Below, piece after piece: positions 1 through 5,508 of a stretch of DNA of 5,508 bases. The DNA is from Leptolyngbyaceae cyanobacterium M65_K2018_010 (GTDB lineage Bacteria; Cyanobacteriota; Cyanobacteriia; Phormidesmidales; Phormidesmidaceae). Each line of letters starts with the position of its first letter. Positions within the stretch are counted from its first letter, which is position 1. A program made the position numbers and the translations under genes. The notes beneath the pieces are model-generated. The model was not told where the DNA came from and did no database searches. It was given only the letters and a program-made list of their open reading frames with translations. The stretch covers positions 1 through 5,508 of the forward strand of contig DVEE01000251.1 of NCBI GenBank assembly GCA_015295885.1. Direction: 5' to 3'.

Positions 1-522
1 GCTAAGGATCCAGCCATTGGCCATCGATTAATTAACGCTCGGGCCGAGACCGTAGCTGAGAAACCCTCTTTCCGGGCTGCTTTCAAACGTCGTCGCTGTC
101 TCATTTGGGCCGATGGCTTCTATGAATGGCAGCCGCTAGCTCAGGCCAGAACCAAGCAGCCCTACTACATCTTTCTCAGGAACCACCAACCCTTTGCCTT
201 TGCAGGGCTGTGGGAACATTGGACAGACCCGGTCAGCGGCAGCGAACTGCAAACCTGCACCATTCTCACTACCATCGCCAATCAGCTGATGGCTCCCATC
301 CACGACCGTATGCCGGTGATCCTAGCCCCCGAAGACTATGCCCCCTGGCTAGATCCAAGCTACTACCAACCCCAGGTGCTGCAGGCCATGCTGGGGCCCT
401 ACGAGGCGGAGGCCATGGACTATTATCCCGTCTCCACCTGGGTTAATCAACCCGAGCACGATTCTCCAGCTTGTATTGAACCCCTGGGAAGGGAGGCCGC
501 CGATGCAGCCGCGCAGTCATGA
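1..522 (+). CDS. SOS response-associated peptidase (SRAP/YedK/HMCES family), 5' end cut by window
   Basis: Reading frame 1 is open from the first base to the TGA at 520-522 and gives 173 residues of an SRAP domain protein. Family members are about 220 residues, so roughly the first 50, including the invariant Cys2, lie outside the window. Visible family motifs are INARAE (the Asn at visible residue 12), GFYEW (catalytic Glu at 42) and HDRMPV (catalytic His at 101). The Asn-Glu spacing of 30 equals that of E. coli YedK (N75, E105). The end, VSTWVN followed by a short polar tail, is also typical. In this family the N-terminal Cys forms a thiazolidine cross-link with abasic sites in single-stranded DNA and so shields them from breakage; the protein is cytoplasmic and acts at replication forks. 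It converges on the SulP remnant. The family call is firm; the substrate role is inferred from YedK and HMCES. Confidence 0.93.
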   Translation, partial: AKDPAIGHRLINARAETVAEKPSFRAAFKRRRCLIWADGFYEWQPLAQARTKQPYYIFLRNHQPFAFAGLWEHWTDPVSGSELQTCTILTTIANQLMAPIHDRMPVILAPEDYAPWLDPSYYQPQVLQAMLGPYEAEAMDYYPVSTWVNQPEHDSPACIEPLGREAADAAAQS

Positions 523-557
523 GGATGACCACTGTGAAGGCCATGGCCAGTTCCGTA

Positions 558-905
558 TCAGGGTTCATTTAAGCCAACCACTTTGACTTCAGTGCCACTA
601 CGCCGAAATTTATTCACAACTTTATCGAGGGCGGCTACGGCTCCTTGATCCCACAGATGGGCGTGGGTAAGGTCGATGGTGACGCGATCGATCATGAGTA
701 GGGCCATGGCACCGGTCGCCGCAGAAATGGAGCCGGGCCGACCCCCAAAAAAGGCCGTGGTGATGGCAATGATAAAGGAGGCATAGAGGCCTACCTTGGG
801 ATCAACTCCGGCAATGATGGAAAAGGCGAGCGCCTCTGGAATGAGCGCCAGCCCGACCACTGCTCCGGCCAAAATATCGGCCCGGGTATTGAAAAGCCAC
901 TCTCG
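558..905 (-). pseudogene. SulP-family anion transporter remnant with large internal deletion
   Basis: The reading frame opens after a TAA at 906-908 and ends at a TGA at 558-560. Its first part (RADILAG, then ALIPEALAFSIIAG, VDPKVGLYASF, FFGGRPGSISAATGAMALLM) is the N-terminal membrane region of SulP inorganic anion transporters. Straight after this, at about 690-695, it becomes DRVTIDLTHAHLWDQGAVAALD...VVGLNE, which belongs to the cytoplasmic STAS domain at the far end of such proteins. SulP proteins of this type are around 500 residues, so some 300 or more residues of membrane core are missing, yet the frame is kept. No ATG or GTG exists in this frame upstream of the homology. A nearby ATG (910-912) is in another frame, which suggests a 5' frameshift. 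The 3' end stops inside the STAS domain. A working transporter is not possible; it is most likely a decaying gene. The exact anion of the parent is unknown. Confidence 0.8.
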
Positions 906-928
906 TTAGCATGATCTTAGCCAATGGG

Positions 929-960
929 CTTTAGGGAAATTAGTCAATCCCTATCTAAAG
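929..960. repeat. Imperfect inverted repeat in thioredoxin leader
   Basis: CTTTAGGGA at 929-937 can pair with TCCC at 948-951 and TAAAG at 956-960, with a four-base bulge (952-955) and a loop of about ten bases. It lies between the dead SulP gene and the thioredoxin start. There is no following T-run on either strand, so it is not a standard intrinsic terminator. It could be an operator, an mRNA leader hairpin or chance. Confidence 0.3.
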
Positions 961-1010
961 AAAATCCCCCCCGTCTGTCTAGGGATATGCTTGAATTTCA
1001 TCAAACCCTT

Positions 1011-1016
1011 AAGGAG
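1011..1016 (+). promoter_or_regulatory. Ribosome binding site of thioredoxin gene
   Basis: AAGGAG sits seven bases before the ATG at 1024. This match decides the start: the frame is open further upstream, with a TTG at 991, but that codon has no comparable site before it and would add eleven residues that the family lacks. Confidence 0.8.
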
Positions 1017-1023
1017 TGATTCA

Positions 1024-1344
1024 ATGGCTACCAAACAACAATTTCGCAGTTTTGAATCGGTGATTAGCGGATCAGACTTGCCCGTGCTAGTGGATTTCTA
1101 CGCTACCTGGTGTGGTCCGTGCCAGATGATGGCAGGGATTTTGACCGAGGTGAACCATCAACTTAAAGGACAGCTGAAGATCGTCAAAATTGACACCGAT
1201 AAGTATCCCCAAATTGCCTCCCAACATCGTATTGCAGCGTTGCCGACTCTGGTGCTCTTTAAGGGGGGGCAGCCCGTAGATCGCATTGAGGGGGTGCTGC
1301 CGACGGAACAACTGGTGATGCGGTTGCGATCGCAGTTGGCCTAG
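1024..1344 (+). CDS. trxQ: Thioredoxin, y-type (TrxQ-like)
   Basis: This is a single-domain thioredoxin of 106 residues, the usual length. The active site WCGPC is at residues 29-33 (redox cysteines 30 and 33), the buried Asp at 24 and the cis-proline at 74 in LPT. The stretches VLVDFYATWCGPCQMM, KIDTDKYP, ALPTLVLFK and DRIEG..P resemble plant plastid thioredoxin y and its cyanobacterial counterpart, called TrxQ in Synechocystis, more than the m-type; this subtype call is from memory of those sequences. It has no signal peptide and should act in the cytosol. By family it reduces disulfides in targets such as peroxiredoxins and methionine sulfoxide reductase, with electrons from a thioredoxin reductase. 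The ATG at 1024 is chosen for its ribosome binding site. folK follows 41 bases later on the same strand, so the two may share a transcript. Many pipelines would label it trxA. Confidence 0.93.
   Translation: MATKQQFRSFESVISGSDLPVLVDFYATWCGPCQMMAGILTEVNHQLKGQLKIVKIDTDKYPQIASQHRIAALPTLVLFKGGQPVDRIEGVLPTEQLVMRLRSQLA
1326..1333. repeat. HIP1 palindrome GCGATCGC
   Basis: This perfect HIP1 octamer, within the last codons of the thioredoxin gene, is one of five in the window. The element is over-represented in many cyanobacterial genomes. Confidence 0.9.
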
Positions 1345-1372
1345 GAACAGGGTTCACCAAGGCGCTACCCAC

Positions 1373-1377
1373 GGAGG
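1373..1377 (+). promoter_or_regulatory. Ribosome binding site of folK
   Basis: GGAGG lies eight bases before the ATG at 1386, in the 41-base gap after the thioredoxin stop. It supports that start and independent translation of folK within a shared message. Confidence 0.75.
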
Positions 1378-1385
1378 TAGATCCG

Positions 1386-1877
1386 ATGACAGCAGTACCC
1401 TGCGCGATCGCCCTGGGCAGCAACTTGGGCGATTCCCAGCATATTCTCAAAACAGCGCTTCAAAAACTAGCGGAAGCGCCGGAAATTACCCTGGAAGCCC
1501 ACTCCAGTTTTTACCAAACGGCGCCAGTCGGGCCGCCCCAGCCCGACTACTTGAATGCCTGTGCCCTGCTCTGGACTACCCTTTCGCCCCAGGCATTACT
1601 GCAAACTCTGCTGGCTATCGAGCAAGCCTTGGGGCGGGTACGCCGCCAGCGCTGGGGACCCCGCAGTCTGGACCTGGACCTGCTGTTTTATGGCGACCTG
1701 GTACTTATGGAGCCCGACTTGCAGATCCCCCACCCCCGATTGCGAGAGCGTGCCTTCGTGCTCATCCCCCTGGCGGAAATTGCGTCGGACTGGCGCGATC
1801 CAGTAACCGGGTCATCGGTTCAGGCCCTCTGTGCAGCCCTGGATTCGGCCGGGGTTGAACGGTTTAATCCCCTATAG
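1386..1877 (+). CDS. folK: 2-amino-4-hydroxy-6-hydroxymethyldihydropteridine diphosphokinase (HPPK)
   Basis: The 163-residue product has the length and all the landmarks of FolK, which moves pyrophosphate from ATP to 6-hydroxymethyl-7,8-dihydropterin, the step before dihydropteroate synthase in folate synthesis, in the cytosol. Residues 9-16 (ALGSNLGD) are the N-terminal family signature and YQTAPVG (43-49) the pterin-side loop; Asn57 matches pterin-contacting Asn55 of E. coli. The signature RWGPRSLDLDLL (89-100) holds the two metal-binding aspartates 96 and 98, equivalent to E. coli D95 and D97, and His116 in HPRL matches H115. It starts with a good ribosome binding site after the thioredoxin gene. 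A HIP1 octamer overlaps codons 7-9. Its TAG stop is the right half of a palindrome CTATAG whose left half is the stop of the opposing E2 gene, so the two coding regions overlap by six bases. Confidence 0.96.
   Translation: MTAVPCAIALGSNLGDSQHILKTALQKLAEAPEITLEAHSSFYQTAPVGPPQPDYLNACALLWTTLSPQALLQTLLAIEQALGRVRRQRWGPRSLDLDLLFYGDLVLMEPDLQIPHPRLRERAFVLIPLAEIASDWRDPVTGSSVQALCAALDSAGVERFNPL
1404..1411. repeat. HIP1 palindrome GCGATCGC
   Basis: This perfect HIP1 octamer lies inside the start of folK and encodes part of CAIAL. It is only 78 bases from the copy in the thioredoxin gene. Confidence 0.9.
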
Positions 1878-3176
1878 GGTTAGGGATTGAGGATTGGTTT
1901 CAATCACATCCGCCAAATCCTTCAGGAAGGCGGCGGCATCAGCGCCGTAGATAATCCGGTGGTCGCAGGTGATGTTGACCTGCATTTGTCGCTTAACGCC
2001 CATCAGACCCTCCGCGGTAGCGACCACCGTTGGGCGAGAGGCGCCAATGGCTAGAATGGCTCCTTGCCCAGGGGGCAGAATGGCATCGAAGCGATCCACC
2101 CCAAACATGCCCAGATTTGAGAGGGTAAAGGTGCCCGAGTTGTATTCCTCCGGCTTCAGTTGCTTGGTGCGGGAACGCTCGACCAGATCCCGCCAGGTGC
2201 GAGATAGGGAGTAAATATCCTGCTGGTCGGCATTTTGCAGCACCGGGGTAATCAACCCACCGCCGTCCATGGCCACGGCCACCGCCACGTTAATGCCGGA
2301 GCGATACTGCAGCCCCTGATCGGTGTAGCTGGCATTGAGCAGAGGATGCTTTTGCAGGGTGACCGCCACCGCTTTAGCCAGCAGGCCGGTCATGGTCACG
2401 CCCTTGGACTTAATTTGCTGATAGAGCCCGTCCAGGGCATCGGTGGTAATGGTGTAGCCCACATGGAAGGTAGGCACGGCCAAACTGGCCGTCATATTGC
2501 GAACTACCGCCTGTTGCAGGGTGTTGAAGGGCACCAACTGACCCAAAGGAGCCAGGCTGGGCACGGTACTGGATGCGGCTGAGGGAACCGACACCGGGGT
2601 TGGCATCGGCGGCGTCATGGGGGTCACCAGCGGGCCACTGGGGGTAGGCGTTTGACCGGCGGCCCGCTCCACATCCCCAGCCACAATCCGTCCGTGGGGA
2701 CCACTGCCCTGTAGGGAGGTGAGGTCAACCTTCAGTTCCTTAGCCAATTTGCGCGCCCGGGGAGAAATCACCACTCGGCCACTGGGCGGGCGGGGAGAGG
2801 AGGCTCCATTCTGAACCGCCTCCTCTGGTGGGGGGGAGGCCACCGCCGTTGCCACTGGAGCGGCAGTCGATTCAGCGCCGCCCCCGATCGCCCCGGTCTT
2901 GGCAGCGGCCTGTTGCTTAGCGGCTTCTATGTCCGCTTCGGTTTCCGCTAGCAGGGCAATCGCCTCTCCCACCGGCGCCGTTTCTCCGGCCTCGACGACA
3001 ATGGCCGCTAATATCCCCTCATGGAAAGATTCCACATCCATGTCGGCCTTATCAGACTCAACAATCACCACCGTTTCGCCTTTTTCCACCTTGTCGCCGG
3101 GGGCCTTGACCCAGGAGACTATTTTGCCTTCGGTCATGGTTGAACTGAGGGCGGGCATGAAGACTTCGCGAATCAT
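1872..3176 (-). CDS. pdhC: Dihydrolipoamide acetyltransferase, E2 of pyruvate dehydrogenase
   Basis: The 434-residue protein is the core E2 subunit that passes acetyl groups from the E1-bound intermediate through lipoamide to CoA. Domain order: one lipoyl domain (about 2-76) with the lipoylated Lys43 in ESDKADM; an Ala/Pro-rich linker; a peripheral-subunit-binding domain (about 135-172, with SPRARKLAKEL and GSGPHGRI); a Pro/Thr-rich linker to about 215; and the catalytic acyltransferase domain to the end. The catalytic motif is DHRIIYGA at 405-412, with His406. The usual HxxxDG aspartate is Tyr410, as I recall for cyanobacterial and plastid E2 proteins. The start MIREVFMPALSSTM (ATG at 3174-3176) matches E2 N-termini and has GGAAG eight bases before it; a longer frame would need a TTG at 3221. 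A single lipoyl domain favours pyruvate over multi-lipoyl proteobacterial forms. It lies 83 bases after the kinase gene on the same strand. The symbol odhB is also used. Confidence 0.94.
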   Translation of the reverse strand: MIREVFMPALSSTMTEGKIVSWVKAPGDKVEKGETVVIVESDKADMDVESFHEGILAAIVVEAGETAPVGEAIALLAETEADIEAAKQQAAAKTGAIGGGAESTAAPVATAVASPPPEEAVQNGASSPRPPSGRVVISPRARKLAKELKVDLTSLQGSGPHGRIVAGDVERAAGQTPTPSGPLVTPMTPPMPTPVSVPSAASSTVPSLAPLGQLVPFNTLQQAVVRNMTASLAVPTFHVGYTITTDALDGLYQQIKSKGVTMTGLLAKAVAVTLQKHPLLNASYTDQGLQYRSGINVAVAVAMDGGGLITPVLQNADQQDIYSLSRTWRDLVERSRTKQLKPEEYNSGTFTLSNLGMFGVDRFDAILPPGQGAILAIGASRPTVVATAEGLMGVKRQMQVNITCDHRIIYGADAAAFLKDLADVIETNPQSLTL

Positions 3177-3184
3177 GGGGGTGA

Positions 3185-3189
3185 CTTCC
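3185..3189 (-). promoter_or_regulatory. Ribosome binding site of the E2 gene
   Basis: On the - strand GGAAG ends eight bases before the ATG at 3176. It supports that ATG over the upstream in-frame TTG at 3221, which would add fifteen residues unlike E2 proteins. Confidence 0.5.
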
Positions 3190-3259
3190 GAAACAGCGCT
3201 AGAACGACAAAGGGCCAGCAAAGCCGACTATTTATTCTAGCCCCAAACCTCTCTCCCCA

Positions 3260-4123
3260 CTAGCGAAGCAACTGGTCAATCATGCGGTTGGCCTGGGATT
3301 CGTAGCTGCCCCCGAATAGATTGAAGTGGTTGAGGATATGGTAGAGGTTGTAGAGAGTTTTGCGCCTAGGGTAGCCTTCGTCCAGGGGGTAAGCTGCCTG
3401 GTAGGCCTCGTAAAAACTGGGTGGAAACCGGCCAAACAGCTCCGTCATGGCGATATCCACTTCCCGATCGCCGTAGTAGGTAGCTGGATCAAGAATCACC
3501 GGTTCACCCGCTTTAGTTACCGCGGCATTGCCCGACCACAGATCCCCGTGAACTAAGGCGGGCTCTGGATAGTGATGGGCCAGCAGTTCGGGTAGGGCCA
3601 TGAACACCTCGTGCTGGCGAGGAAAGTGCCCCCCGCGACGGCCCGCCAACCGGAATTGATGGCGCAGGCGATGCTCTCGGAAGAAATCTAACCAGGTCTC
3701 GGTCCAGGGGTTGGGTTGGGGGGTAGCGCCAATGGTGTTGTTTTGGTGCCAGCCAAAGCCGCGATCGCTGCTGACCCGGTGCAGGGCCGCCAGTTGCTGA
3801 CCCATCAGAGCCCAGGCTGGATCCTGGCTAGATCCGAAATCCAGCCACTCTAATACCAGGTAAGCGGTGCCATCGGCGGTTCCCCAACAGATTGGCCGAG
3901 GTACACGAATCGTCTGGCTATCGTAGATGTCTTGCAGGCCCAGGGCTTCGGCCTCAAACATGGCTACCTGGGTGGCCTGGTTGATTTTGACAAAGAAGGT
4001 TTGCCCACCATCTGTCAGTTGATAGGCCTGGTTGATACAGCCGCCGCTAACGGAGCGGCGTTCGTCCACGGAAAAGGGCATTCCCGTTTTAGCGCTAATG
4101 TGTTGGGCGATCGCAGTCCACAT
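3260..4123 (-). CDS. Fructosamine/ketosamine-3-kinase family protein
   Basis: From the chosen start the product is 287 residues, the usual size for fructosamine-3-kinase (FN3K) relatives such as YniA. These kinases phosphorylate the sugar of glycated amines, making an unstable product that releases the free amine, a repair of non-enzymatic glycation. Seen: a glycine-rich loop SGGCINQAY (26-34), the ATP lysine in FFVKIN (Lys46), the catalytic loop VHGDLWSGN (191-199, Asp194) and the metal-binding motif ILDPATYYGDREVD (Asp212). No signal peptide or membrane segment is evident. Cys29 in the P-loop matches the redox-switch cysteine described for FN3K. Three in-frame ATGs exist, at 4150, 4132 and 4123. 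MWTAIAQHIS (4123) fits family N-termini best, with GAGGG eleven bases upstream; 4150 would add nine residues. It begins 51 bases (or 24) after the M16 peptidase stop, so co-transcription is likely. The true substrate in cyanobacteria is not settled. Confidence 0.9.
   Translation of the reverse strand: MWTAIAQHISAKTGMPFSVDERRSVSGGCINQAYQLTDGGQTFFVKINQATQVAMFEAEALGLQDIYDSQTIRVPRPICWGTADGTAYLVLEWLDFGSSQDPAWALMGQQLAALHRVSSDRGFGWHQNNTIGATPQPNPWTETWLDFFREHRLRHQFRLAGRRGGHFPRQHEVFMALPELLAHHYPEPALVHGDLWSGNAAVTKAGEPVILDPATYYGDREVDIAMTELFGRFPPSFYEAYQAAYPLDEGYPRRKTLYNLYHILNHFNLFGGSYESQANRMIDQLLR
3761..3768. repeat. HIP1 palindrome GCGATCGC
   Basis: A perfect HIP1 octamer within the kinase gene, in the codons for SSDRG around residues 118-122. 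Confidence 0.9.
4107..4114. repeat. HIP1 palindrome GCGATCGC
   Basis: A perfect HIP1 octamer just inside the start of the kinase gene, covering codons 4-6 (AIA) from the chosen ATG. Confidence 0.9.
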
Positions 4124-4174
4124 AGTCCTCATTACCCTCAATGGCTCCATAGCACCATCAGCGGTCGGCAGGAT

Positions 4175-5491
4175 TTAGGTTGCCGTGGGGTGAATAGTGA
4201 CCAGGCCATAGGCTTCTGGACAGAGGTGCTGTCGGGCGGCCTGCTGCAGGTCGTTGATATCTACCCGTTGAATGCGATTGGGGTAGTCGAGGCCGTCCGC
4301 GATATTGCCCGTTAGGGTGTGATAGAAGCCGTACAGCCCCGCGCGATCGCTAGGCGTTTCGTTGGCAAAAACAAACTGATTACTCACCTGGGTTTGCACC
4401 CGTTTGAGCTCCGCCGGGCTGACCGGCTCAGCTATCAGGGTGCGAATATGGCCCACAATCGCTTGCTCTACCGCTTCAAGGTGCTCGGGAGCCAATTTAG
4501 CCGACACCATAAACACCCCCTGTTGGGCCAGACTCAGATTGCTACAGCCAATGCTGGTGACTAGTTTGCGCTCCTCCCGTAGATCTCTGACCAAACGAGA
4601 GGTTCGCCCCCGCCCCAAAATGGAGGCCAAAATATCCAGTCCATAGGTGTCCTCCAAGTGCATCAGGCCGGGTACTCGCCAGGTCAGGGTCAGCCGGGCC
4701 TGGGTCAGGGTCGGATCGGTGTGGATGGCCTGCTGGATCTCAGCGAAGGGAGGTTCCAAGGCCAAGGCTGAAGCCTCGGTCCAGATACCCAGATGGGGGT
4801 TGAACTGGGGCCCTGGGGGCGAGGCCGCTTGCTCAAACCCCTCGGCCACAATGGCAATTAATTCCTCTACGGGAAGATTACCCACCGCCACTGCCGTTAT
4901 ATTTTGGGGCTGATACCAGGTCCGGTGAAACTCTCGCATTTGCTGAACAGAAAGCCTTTCAATCACCTCCTTAGGCCCTAACACCGGTCGTCGGTAGGGC
5001 AGGCGTTCAAAGGCCATTTCCATCGACCGGGCATAGGTGCGCCGCTGCGGGTTGTCACCGGCACGGCGAATTTCTTCTAAAATCACGGGTCGCTCCCGCT
5101 CAAAGTCCTGCTCACCCAGCCGTGGGTTCATCACTAACTGAATTTGCCAGGGAGCCAGGTCAGCAAAGTCCTTAGGTGCCGTGGTGATGTAGTACTTGGT
5201 ATAGTCCTGGCTGGTGGCCGCGTTGGTCAACGCCCCCCGTTCCTCTACTAACCGTTCAAAGTCCCCGGTGGCTAGGGTCTCGGTACCTTTAAAGATCATG
5301 TGCTCTAAAAAGTGGGCCATACCATTAATGGCGTCACTTTCATGGGCAGAGCCAACCCTCAACCAAAGGCTGAGATTCACTACCTCTAGGGGCATTTGCT
5401 CAGCAATAATCGTCAGTCCATTGGGTAGGCAACGAAGGGTAGGCGATACCAGCAGGGTAGAGGGATCAGCGGGCGCTGAGAGCAAAGGCAT
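4175..5491 (-). CDS. M16-family zinc metallopeptidase (processing-peptidase-like)
   Basis: The 438-residue protein has the two-lobed M16B layout. The N-terminal lobe carries the inverted zinc motif HFLEH (60-64: zinc ligands His60 and His64, catalytic Glu63) and the third ligand about 76 residues on in LEEI (Glu139 or Glu140). The C-terminal lobe has the substrate-binding R..LY element at Arg383-Tyr387. All catalytic residues are present, so this is an active-type subunit, not the degenerate partner found in some M16 pairs. Relatives include mitochondrial processing peptidase beta subunit and bacterial PqqL/YmxG-like enzymes; they cut small peptides or presequences inside a closed chamber. 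No signal peptide is visible. The ATG at 5491 has no Shine-Dalgarno sequence (it is preceded by pyrimidine-rich CCTCCT) and the frame stays open to the window edge, so the true start may be upstream. M16 genes often occur in tandem; a partner may lie just outside. Confidence 0.93.
   Translation of the reverse strand: MPLLSAPADPSTLLVSPTLRCLPNGLTIIAEQMPLEVVNLSLWLRVGSAHESDAINGMAHFLEHMIFKGTETLATGDFERLVEERGALTNAATSQDYTKYYITTAPKDFADLAPWQIQLVMNPRLGEQDFERERPVILEEIRRAGDNPQRRTYARSMEMAFERLPYRRPVLGPKEVIERLSVQQMREFHRTWYQPQNITAVAVGNLPVEELIAIVAEGFEQAASPPGPQFNPHLGIWTEASALALEPPFAEIQQAIHTDPTLTQARLTLTWRVPGLMHLEDTYGLDILASILGRGRTSRLVRDLREERKLVTSIGCSNLSLAQQGVFMVSAKLAPEHLEAVEQAIVGHIRTLIAEPVSPAELKRVQTQVSNQFVFANETPSDRAGLYGFYHTLTGNIADGLDYPNRIQRVDINDLQQAARQHLCPEAYGLVTIHPTAT
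4343..4350. repeat. HIP1 palindrome GCGATCGC
   Basis: A perfect HIP1 octamer within the 3' third of the M16 peptidase gene, in the codons for SDRAG that contain the conserved Arg383. Confidence 0.9.
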
Positions 5492-5508
5492 AGGAGGGTC
5501 GGGCTCAG

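Noticed and set aside
126..446. 106-residue frame inside the SRAP gene
   Set aside because: It is an out-of-frame shadow; the codons of frame 1 give a clear SRAP domain with catalytic residues in place.
539..548. Perfect palindrome GGCCATGGCC after the SRAP stop
   Set aside because: There is no loop and no T-run, so it is not a terminator; a ten-base palindrome of common GC-rich words is plausible by chance.
991..1023. Upstream TTG start for the thioredoxin
   Set aside because: It lacks a ribosome binding site, whereas AAGGAG sits correctly before the ATG at 1024, and the added residues are not part of the family.
2235..2582. 115-residue + strand frame opposite the E2 gene
   Set aside because: It is antisense to the well-supported E2 catalytic and linker region and has no recognisable domain.
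2510..2860. Proline/alanine-rich, GC-rich stretch as a possible repeat array
   Set aside because: It is explained by the flexible linkers of the E2 protein; there is no regular DNA repeat unit.
3177..3259. Promoter for the E2 gene in the 83-base gap after the kinase gene
   Set aside because: TAGAAT (reverse strand) resembles a -10 box, but no -35 element is seen at a suitable distance; too weak to annotate.
3932..4315. 127-residue + strand frame spanning the kinase/M16 junction
   Set aside because: It runs antisense through two strongly supported genes, with no ribosome binding site or domain seen; a shadow.

Overview
The window looks like chromosomal DNA of a filamentous-type cyanobacterium. 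The perfect octamer palindrome GCGATCGC (HIP1), a hallmark of many cyanobacterial genomes, occurs five times in 5.5 kb (near 1326, 1404, 3761, 4107 and 4343), where chance alone predicts about 0.1. The protein set agrees: a plastid-like y-type thioredoxin, an E2 subunit of the cyanobacterial/plastid pyruvate dehydrogenase type, and a fructosamine-kinase-like protein. The genus cannot be fixed from the sequence alone.

Layout. At the left edge, on the + strand, is the 3' three quarters of an SRAP (YedK/HMCES) gene for protection of abasic sites in DNA. Facing it on the - strand is the wreck of a SulP anion transporter gene: the first membrane helices are joined in frame to a piece of the C-terminal STAS domain, with no start codon and no proper end. 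A short AT-richer leader with an imperfect inverted repeat follows, then two + strand genes 41 bases apart, a y-type thioredoxin and folK (folate biosynthesis), each with a clear ribosome binding site. The right 3.6 kb is a - strand series, read from right to left: an M16 zinc peptidase (its start may lie at or beyond the window edge), a fructosamine/ketosamine-3-kinase family protein, and the dihydrolipoamide acetyltransferase of pyruvate dehydrogenase. folK and the E2 gene run tail to tail, and their two stop codons form one palindromic hexamer.

Function. The intact genes are housekeeping: DNA damage tolerance, thiol redox control, folate synthesis, proteolysis, repair of glycated protein amines and central carbon metabolism. 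No single pathway unites them. The M16 and kinase genes are close enough to be co-transcribed; the E2 gene follows after 83 bases and could be in the same transcript. I found no mobile element, CRISPR array, tRNA or rRNA, and no convincing new system. The points most worth a second look are the SulP remnant, the shared stop palindrome, the cysteine in the kinase P-loop and the Tyr in the E2 catalytic motif.
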